Source of the DNA: Tritrichomonas musculus
Lineage: Eukaryota; Parabasalia; Tritrichomonadida; Tritrichomonadidae
Reading direction: 5' to 3'
DNA: 64,000 bases
Assembly (NCBI GenBank): GCA_039105265.1
Contig: JAPFFF010000001.1
Span: forward strand, 4,836,001 to 4,900,000
The translations under genes were made by a program, and so were the position numbers. Below are positions 59,001 through 64,000 of this stretch, piece by piece (within the stretch, counting starts at the first letter, position 1; each line of letters opens with the position of its first letter). The notes under the pieces are model-generated. The model made no database searches. It was not told the DNA's origin and worked only from the letters and a program-made list of their open reading frames with translations.

Positions 59001-59765
59001 AAAGCTGATCACAATTGATTGATTTTTAAGTTCGTCAAAAAAATTGTCTTGTAAAGTGACGGTTATAAAATTGTTTGAAAAAGCTACTTCTGGGATCATT
59101 GAAATTATATGACGATAAAAATCATAAATGGGAAGTTCATTCTTTGATATTCTGATGATTTCATTGAATAAATCAGAATCTGTGAACTTTTGAATGAGTT
59201 CTTTATCCGAGTCTTTCAAAATTTGAAGGAAAAAAGGTAGAAAATTATAAATTGAACAGTCATCTTTCATTTGTTTGAAGTGTGCATAAATACTATCAAT
59301 TACTTCTGAGGGATGATTATTGAATTCATCAACTAAAAATTTGTTGATGTATTGAATTAATTGTAAAAAGCACTTTTCTTTGGGATTCTTGGGGAGAAAT
59401 AAAGGATCAAAGAGTAATTTGTATTTTTCATTGTTAACATCAAATATGTCATAATAAGCATTTTGTTTTAAAACTATTAAAAGAAGTATTAATATTAATA
59501 ATTTTTTTTGTTTGTCGACTTTGGTATTGTATAGCTTTTGGAGTTGAAATATTTCATCTTTTTTAATTTGTAAAAAATCTATTTGGCCGAAATCAAAGGT
59601 ATCATCAATATATAATAAGTAATCAAAATTTTGAAAATAATTATCTGCATTGACAGTTTTATAAAATGCTACGTTTTCATCGGAAAGCAATGGGCATTCG
59701 GTTAAAACAACTTCAGTATTCTCAATAAAATTTAAAATCTGAGTAAATGTTTTAGTTTTACTCAT
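53070..59765 (-). CDS. BEACH-WD40 protein (neurobeachin/LYST family), 2231 aa
   Basis: A very large protein in the usual BEACH layout. The N-terminal 500 residues are an ARM-like helical region. A concanavalin-like lectin domain lies at about 535-680 (GNFTFCFWVRLNDL, GRWYFLCFSFKRG), followed by a long helical middle. The PH-like domain is at about 1488-1600 and the BEACH domain at about 1608-1825 (LNMLSGRTYNDLRQYPIFPF, IPYLFGELPSSALVVAWYLV, RNSHCFISILRLMLEG, ISKWIDIMFGTKRR). The end has WD40 blades (about 1940-2231; GGRLLVIGGRDCSIRVWDLS). BEACH proteins control vesicle traffic, lysosome size and membrane fission or fusion. Parts of its 3' region are copied in the intergenic stretch 52,470-52,800. 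Confidence 0.88.
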   Translation of the reverse strand: MSKTKTFTQILNFIENTEVVLTECPLLSDENVAFYKTVNADNYFQNFDYLLYIDDTFDFGQIDFLQIKKDEIFQLQKLYNTKVDKQKKLLILILLLIVLKQNAYYDIFDVNNEKYKLLFDPLFLPKNPKEKCFLQLIQYINKFLVDEFNNHPSEVIDSIYAHFKQMKDDCSIYNFLPFFLQILKDSDKELIQKFTDSDLFNEIIRISKNELPIYDFYRHIISMIPEVAFSNNFITVTLQDNFFDELKNQSIVISFERAINCLSDNNPITKEILIVFSSIIEDACKGDRSQLIYGLNTCIINLFNIISPEVDISNFLKAIATFAITDKNEESFEFTINLIRKLIIQRASFIFKLRNDKNFFDILAQYKKPFKFNTLFSLATCEMKYIPKQHRFIRLYQAIDLLLRLLPNIPDEETMIANSLFELSQNPGNIIELDHAKVSDFIIKRFPVIQDNEELREKYLNLFSIITSEAFDNTKFYSTIELVKNSEFKYSSEIFEILNKHLLSYIRNESLKDNSYMTFLYRCERLKLYNVPFSFFRFDNQTGCGIITPKMNLSGNFTFCFWVRLNDLDSDVDTPLIFFDHDKYHLDLYFLKNKIYMKYYHNVQSNEVKEIQPATDFDYTFEQGRWYFLCFSFKRGLLNNYVLSLDLFDDNSNKVSNKINFAFNTGEYKLYICRRPLLSKHEIDQPSLICDMSAFLFLSELVDFLNVRQNLIQYLSSNDRNCNKFDNLLCLFNPLESQDNFCFNVNKNTLRTPISGRTIPIITIFRDVIQNIGAINTLLPLINLISNDNDIEKAKKNLHFILSILANAINICELSFVKSRFFELLASFLYHCEKLIDVNIIKDLFLMFTKIHHPELQKSMIKSIYLNSEFLSRVDETIWPIIFSYSPLFLYDSREYHFNVVIEDLSLIIYRGVTYHDQISQQSKYFWNFLKKLCCDSPNDGNIQILTELLCSSKSEYIVLNILNILFDILYSKAEFNRSDFNFTPYIIVISRFHDSIDILELTLKIIQIVAKKIDLGKKLYSTVYQLIIVFNPSEKVLQESLEHICNMVLHMIMEEDIISFLPFLVTLLKRSNSLKLNQTICNNFVRTKSNIQATISTFPSWTYWLTNFYLQAFNPNENANSTEFADLCITSIDNTKHMIELLDFLDYYNGTSPKGILYNNEQNVSIDFTEVKEKILIYLISNDPNFMKNYSSYIYNFILFAVKNLRKTSNQSGFGGFIAELSNELDCDVSLRKSIDKELIKIMIRKTNANLKITKVQICEGKIEVPLKDAKTYLFSLLEKEPIENKEAETKEESNAKVEKYTKISNDILTKCLPAYKAIVIHKYQAINKDLSESFQFKRQYPDNEKSDAPIEEKLLYVYDPDKFEHYISNYPHFLTEQETKLKNDNNFLSKLKDSFLKIISKTPGPWENVNKQSEIKRFKMMNRVTKTGKKLMMKINNKFNDHSDASSNRGNNKIINENEKLVYKTLETLPFTSKHNNFKTKVVINSPSKQEDGTLLATETFITLNTETKNVCIYWEEVEFILNRRISHVENSCEIFKNNGRSYFVVFTECERKSFYSYIDKLKLSYEYQKSGTKFDFFGSLRVVCKGVYQNKKSSAIVQDLDLVNLWKKRSISTFSYLYYLNMLSGRTYNDLRQYPIFPFIITKSSDCFFLKDEQFYRDFSTPVSALNKEKLKNSVHGKYKEFPEDEIPYLFGELPSSALVVAWYLVRVEPYTTIHVTQFQNNGIYPRFDLPDRIFKSINSVIEYSKEFIPEFFYTPNLLVNENEFDLGVGSDHVRIQNVILPEWSRNSHCFISILRLMLEGTIADHSISKWIDIMFGTKRRTVECEGKEYNLYKSYSFPETPNPDFNQEVIQFGSMPEQLFTDLHPSRNEPSNVDTFEIPVSTTDFDNKTRFIKNILVSSDSSKALEIRMSTRETSQIYLPNICGDILCYSKCLNLAIFGTKKDPFLTVFNVSTKTSKTMFHIPSIITSVALAGGRLLVIGGRDCSIRVWDLSAVSTSQISSSCYHSDWINSIGCCYDNGILVSSDRMMTLVFETLVDHVFINSISLKVIKNKFNSLATTDANIDNDIELKNMISPFIRREDLLKDIEEFKQFKFKEENEFIVPEICVFKSGVVVVSQRNFILFFDHQGRVMSIKCFEEDILEMHKCYDVDTREFLIIGMNHVKIFVFDISLLTVVAIYDTDFHSISTLQTNCSFVTYYQGKVKNFNFSEYKSLMIKFQNVNPAHISK

Positions 59766-60845
59766 TTTATGTAAAATGAATGTTCATTTTTTTTTCTCCA
59801 TGTTTTTCTTAATTTTTATAGGTAGTTGATTAATTTAATTTGATATTATTGATTTAAATATTATTTTTAAAATTAATTTTTGCATAAAAATGCATTTATA
59901 CTCAATAAGTTGTGGTATAAATAAAATAATTATATTTTTTCTCTTTTGAAAGACATTAAAAAAAATTGTTAGCTCTTAGCGGTTTTTATTAAAATTAATT
60001 ATCTGCAATATAAATCTTAATTTTATCTATTATAATATAATTTTATTTTTATTGAAAATTAGTTTTAATATTTTATTCTGTTTGTAAATATATATATAAT
60101 ATAGATTATTAGATAATAGCCAATAAATTTGACAAATCAAAAAAGAAAATGTATTCAATTTGAAATTGATCGTCAAACTTCTATTTATTATTTTTCTTAA
60201 TTATATATTCATATTATTAATTAAATATTAAAATAATTAATTTTAATAATATTACTATAAAGTATTTTCATAAAATAAATAATAAATATCACAGATGAAA
60301 TTATATATATCATTATTTTAATATTTCAACTATTTTGTGAGAATTGATAACTAATATGATGTAAAAAAAAGTATGTGATATTTAATCAAGATAGATAAGA
60401 TTCTAAAAAAATAATAATATGAACTTGATAAAGAAATGCCAGCAAAAACAAAAACATATCAAAAATGTAATTATGGTGCATTATTTTTTTATTACTTTGA
60501 TAAATCTAATGAAATTCTGCAGCATCGCAAATATTTTTAGTAAATTTAGGTTTAATGTTTTAAAAACTGAAAAATATGTATTTTTTCATTTGATATTTAA
60601 GAAAATTTGATCTGAAAATTTATGTCTTATAATATGAAATTAATATTAATGAATTTGATTTGTATGCTTTAAATAGAAACATATTATAAAAAAATTTTGG
60701 CATTAATCTTTGATCAAAGTGATAAAAAAGTGAAAAATATAAATTATTCTTTGTTATTGTTTTCTTGAAAAAATTCTATTAGTTATCTGAAAATATTTGA
60801 GTAAACTCATATAATTTTAATACCATTGAATATCATTGAATACTA
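59766..60845. other. Intergenic, very AT-rich, between divergent genes
   Basis: About 1.1 kb with no gene or RNA seen. The BEACH gene and the TRAPPC10-like gene start outward from it. Just before the second start (60,820-60,860) the unit CATTGAATA/CTATTGAATA is repeated four times. A 63-codon frame at 60419-60610 has no protein-like pattern. Confidence 0.55.
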
Positions 60846-63572
60846 TTGAATACTATTGAAAATATTAATGATAAAATGTTTGAACCTGTTATAGTTTTTC
60901 ATGCAACAAATGAAATATGGAGACTTATTTATATCCCTCTTACACAAAATATGCCAAATGAGATGAATTTTACGCTTATAGACAAAACTACAAGACGTAT
61001 TAAATGCCGCCCAAATTTGCTTCGAACAGATGATCCTCCACACCTGAAGACAATTAGCTGTGCACCACCTACATTTGTTTATTGTTTTGTTTGTACTTCT
61101 AAATCAGATTACATGAATACTATTCATGACCAAATTGCCAATTATTACCAACAGTTCGAAAAAAGATTCAACTGCATTGTCCCTGTTTTTATAAATGACT
61201 TAAGTCAAACTAAAGGAATTTTTGGAGGCGCATCTGCGATAGAAACCGCAATTCGTGCTAATTATCCAGATCTCCAAGTTTTAACAATTGAAAAAAATGC
61301 TAATATATCAACATCTAACATCCGTCATTTTTGGGAGAGTATTATGCAGCATACGCACCAAGCAATGAACGCGCGTATTAAGATTCTCAATGATTTATTA
61401 TTAATACCTCAAAACAAACGAAGCATCGAAACTGTTCGATACTTTTTACGATTAATATACATATTTGGTTCGTTAACATTAATTGATTTACAAGAACAAA
61501 CCACCAAGCGCGCTATCAATGAAATCGAAACTCATCCTCACTTTTTCAAAGAATTCATCAAAAACGAAGAACTTCTTAAGCCTATAGATGCGTTCAATTT
61601 TTCCGAATACCAAGAGTCCAACTTAACGCGCGAAATACCTTCAGAATTTGCTATGCGACAAGCTTTTTTACGACTCAAAATACACTCAAATTTATCCTTT
61701 AAAGGCGAACCAGCTACCGTTGAATATGCCTGGGAATTTTACATTTTTCTCATGAACCACGTTGACAAGATACCGATTACAGATGAATACACAAATGCTC
61801 GCGTTATTGTCTGGCTTACTCAGTATCTTTACGAGATGGCCCAAATATGTCTCAAAAAAGGTCCAGTTCGACGATTTTATACATTTATATTAAATACATA
61901 TATTAGTGAACTTGATCGTCTTGAATCCATCGGTGACTTCACCAATCTTCAAGACTTTCCTGTTGTTTCCATTGTCCGTGACAAATCCACTTTTGAGAGA
62001 GAGAAAAACCGCTTAATGAAGGCACTTTTTGACACCTATCTCAAACTGAAGCTTAACCGCTATGCCCTCTGCATGATGTCGCGACTGAGTGACGAAGACA
62101 TCGTCAACGTCGACTACCAGCTTCTCATTAAGACGCCAATCAAAGGCTTTACTCAATATGCGCCCGAACTTCGGCTTGACCATCTAATGAAGCTTTCGAC
62201 CGAGACGAAAATCAGGCTTGCCTGTCGAATTCTTTGTGACTGCAGCGGTGAAGGACCAATCAACCAGAAGTATGCTGACTTTGGTGCACTAATCATGAAT
62301 GATCTGTTTGGCAAAAGTGAAGATCCGCCTCCATTCATTCCTTTCTCTCTCCATCTTCCTCTCTATGTGAAAGCCAACCTCCCCGTCTGCCTCAGAAGGC
62401 GCCGCTCGACCATGTCTGCATCGGCAATTCCAGGAATGAGGAGGAGCAGCGTCTCGAGCCGTAGAGAGAGTGATGGCAGCTATTTCGGCGACTTTGAAGA
62501 CGAAGTTGCTGCTGATGGTAAGACTCCGATTTTCACTGGATTTTGCGTTAATCAAGAAGTCGAGATTGAATTCGAAATTTTCTCCGATTTCGGAAGCCAA
62601 ACTTCTTTTAACGTGAATAGACTGAAGGTTGGTTTCAGTGACCAAAATCGAAATTTAACATTTTTTGAAGCTTCGAATGTAACTATTGCAAATCATAATC
62701 ATTTCAAGGCAAAAGGATTGTTTAGAAGACCTGTTCCTGTATTTCCTGTTTGTCTTGTTTTCGGTAATGAGTTCACTCTTCCGCTGCCAAACGTTATACA
62801 AGTTATTCATATAAAGAAAAGTCCGCCACCATTTAAATTCGCAATGAAGCTTCCCGAACTTCTCTTGCCTGGCCTTTGGCAGAAGGCAACGATAAATATA
62901 GACGTGCTGACTCCTTTGAAGACACTCGATATAGCAATAAATGGACTGTCTCATCGTGGAGAAGTTTTGACCCTTCAACCACTTCAAAATAAAGATGGTG
63001 AAGTGACCACTTATGGTAACGGAACTAATTTTATTGAAAAGAGAAAGGCAAGCGAATTAGGTGAAGGATTATCGTATTCCGATATACCTTTGGGGCATCA
63101 TCAACTTAACTTTCAGATCTTTGCAAAGAAATCCGACGAATTAAAGGTTCAGGTATCTTCAGAAAACCATCGTGTTAAAAAGTCCACAAAATTCACAGTT
63201 TCAGAATATTTAGATTTCAAAATTGTTTATAGAAAAACAACAAAAGCTGCTCAATTGGTTGTGGCTTCAAAACAGCCTTGTAATATTACTTTAATGAACG
63301 TTGATTTCTATGATGAAAATGAAAATAATAGAATTATTTGTACTCCTTTTGGATTGCCAGCTAAGGTTGAGCAAGTTAAAACTTCTATTCTCTTTTTGCT
63401 TGCTGATAAACCTGATACTGCTGATGTATGGCTGCAACAAGATGGTTTAGCTTCATTTAATTTGAACTTAAAAGTTGAACAAATGGATGAAGATCAATTA
63501 AATATTAGTGAACCACCTACACAAATACCTACAACAATTCTAATTCCTCAAAATTATGAATTTAAATATTAA
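60846..63572 (+). CDS. TRAPPC10/TRS130-like trafficking protein, 908 aa
   Basis: The ATG at 60876 (MFEPVIVFHATNEIW) is the better start, as the first ten codons lie in the upstream ATTGAATACT repeat. The N-terminal 420 residues are a helical solenoid with TVRYFLRLIYIFGSLTLIDL. The middle has FWESIMQHTHQAMNARIKIL. From about residue 560 to the end come beta-sandwich domains (CVNQEVEIEFEIFSDFGS, LPGLWQKATINIDVLTPLKT, FSVSEYLDFKIVYRK-like strands) as in TRAPPC10, a TRAPP II subunit that helps activate Rab11 at the Golgi. A Ser/Arg-rich linker (RRRSTMSASAIPGMRRSSVS) at about 516-535 may be phosphorylated. The region 61,860-62,540 is GC-richer than the rest. Confidence 0.55.
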   Translation: MNTIENINDKMFEPVIVFHATNEIWRLIYIPLTQNMPNEMNFTLIDKTTRRIKCRPNLLRTDDPPHLKTISCAPPTFVYCFVCTSKSDYMNTIHDQIANYYQQFEKRFNCIVPVFINDLSQTKGIFGGASAIETAIRANYPDLQVLTIEKNANISTSNIRHFWESIMQHTHQAMNARIKILNDLLLIPQNKRSIETVRYFLRLIYIFGSLTLIDLQEQTTKRAINEIETHPHFFKEFIKNEELLKPIDAFNFSEYQESNLTREIPSEFAMRQAFLRLKIHSNLSFKGEPATVEYAWEFYIFLMNHVDKIPITDEYTNARVIVWLTQYLYEMAQICLKKGPVRRFYTFILNTYISELDRLESIGDFTNLQDFPVVSIVRDKSTFEREKNRLMKALFDTYLKLKLNRYALCMMSRLSDEDIVNVDYQLLIKTPIKGFTQYAPELRLDHLMKLSTETKIRLACRILCDCSGEGPINQKYADFGALIMNDLFGKSEDPPPFIPFSLHLPLYVKANLPVCLRRRRSTMSASAIPGMRRSSVSSRRESDGSYFGDFEDEVAADGKTPIFTGFCVNQEVEIEFEIFSDFGSQTSFNVNRLKVGFSDQNRNLTFFEASNVTIANHNHFKAKGLFRRPVPVFPVCLVFGNEFTLPLPNVIQVIHIKKSPPPFKFAMKLPELLLPGLWQKATINIDVLTPLKTLDIAINGLSHRGEVLTLQPLQNKDGEVTTYGNGTNFIEKRKASELGEGLSYSDIPLGHHQLNFQIFAKKSDELKVQVSSENHRVKKSTKFTVSEYLDFKIVYRKTTKAAQLVVASKQPCNITLMNVDFYDENENNRIICTPFGLPAKVEQVKTSILFLLADKPDTADVWLQQDGLASFNLNLKVEQMDEDQLNISEPPTQIPTTILIPQNYEFKY

Positions 63573-63779
63573 ATTGTTTTTTTTTATATATATATTCTAA
63601 TAGCAATTCTTTTTTTGTATTTTTATATAATGAAATAGATTAAAATTGTATTAATTATACCTTAAAGCTTTCTTAAGAAAAAAATTTTAATAATATTAAA
63701 TATCCTTATTCTAAAATATTCAAAAAAAAAAATCCAATAATAAAAAAAGATTAACAAGATGATGAAATAAAAACAATTT
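63573..63779. other. Intergenic between convergent genes
   Basis: AT-rich 3' region shared by the TRAPPC10-like gene and the partial gene at the right edge. Nothing else seen. Confidence 0.6.
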
Positions 63780-64000
63780 TTATTTAACATACTTACTAAA
63801 CAAATCATATACAATATATGTTGCTTCTTGAATAGTATCATAGTTAGTGTCTGTGCTAAATCTTAAGTCCGTTATTGATTGATATAGTGTACTTGAATTT
63901 AGTAAAACAGAAACAAAAGGTGGCTGGCAATTTGGTATTTTGCTTTTTGAAAGATAATTCTCGATAAAATGGCATATTAAATACTGTAATGCTGAAAGAA
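63780..64000 (-). CDS. 3' end of an unknown gene, runs off right edge
   Basis: On the minus strand the frame is open from the right edge to a TAA at 63780-63782. It gives at least 72 residues: LSALQYLICHFIENYLSKSK, then PPFVSVLLNSSTLYQSITDL, then STDTNYDTIQEATYIVYDLF and SKYVK. The helical, evenly composed text is typical of a real C-terminus, but the family cannot be told from this piece. Confidence 0.55.
   Translation of the reverse strand, partial: LSALQYLICHFIENYLSKSKIPNCQPPFVSVLLNSSTLYQSITDLRFSTDTNYDTIQEATYIVYDLFSKYVK

Noticed and set aside
60419-60610. 63-codon plus-strand frame upstream of the TRAPPC10-like gene
   Set aside because: Low-complexity text in a very AT-rich divergent spacer with no conserved pattern.

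Overview
The window is AT-rich eukaryotic DNA from a parabasalid protist. The organism is an inference from gene content: a Maverick/Polinton with a trichomonad gene set, DUF3447/ankyrin proteins, BspA-like LRR_5 proteins, a Sel1-linked pseudokinase, intron-poor genes and short AT-rich spacers. A Tritrichomonas-type genome (T. foetus or a relative) fits best, but the species cannot be fixed from this window alone.

Region 1 (1 to about 11,260) is most of a Polinton/Maverick, cut by the window's left edge. On the minus strand it carries the N-terminal part of what is probably its DNA polymerase, small accessory genes, a double jelly-roll major capsid protein, a pVI-like small protein, a packaging ATPase, a retroviral-type integrase and a likely minor capsid protein. 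A bZIP-like gene lies on the plus strand. Two repeat families decorate it: five copies of a roughly 100-bp unit with GGACA pentamers, and at least seven double-hairpin palindromes, most of them inside coding sequence.

Region 2 (11,340 to 19,330) is poor in intact genes. It holds a 682-bp MITE with an 8-bp target-site duplication and a perfect long inverted repeat pair (618-bp arms, 2.03-kb spacer) built around a DUF3447/ankyrin gene. It also holds a decayed GH3 beta-glucosidase and simple duplications.

Region 3 (19,335 to 33,231) is a run of host genes: a coiled-coil protein, a beta-helix protein, a pseudokinase-Sel1-triple UBR-box protein, a BspA-like LRR protein, a Sel1/RGG/poly-Q protein, a WD40-like protein, an RBM42-type RRM protein and an LMBRD2-type membrane protein.

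Region 4 (33,730 to 64,000) holds four tRNA genes or tRNA-like copies (one Gly with anticodon ACC, two Gly-TCC, one Pro-CGG) and three DUF3447-family genes, two of which are fused to long LRR_5 arrays. It also holds a possible RasGAP-like protein, a TRIP12/UFD4-type HECT ubiquitin ligase, a discoidin-type (F5/8C) protein, a large BEACH-WD40 protein, a TRAPPC10-like trafficking subunit and the 3' end of another gene at the right edge. Themes that recur are ubiquitin signalling (HECT, UBR boxes), membrane trafficking (BEACH, TRAPP, LMBRD2) and repeat-built binding proteins (ANK, LRR, Sel1).
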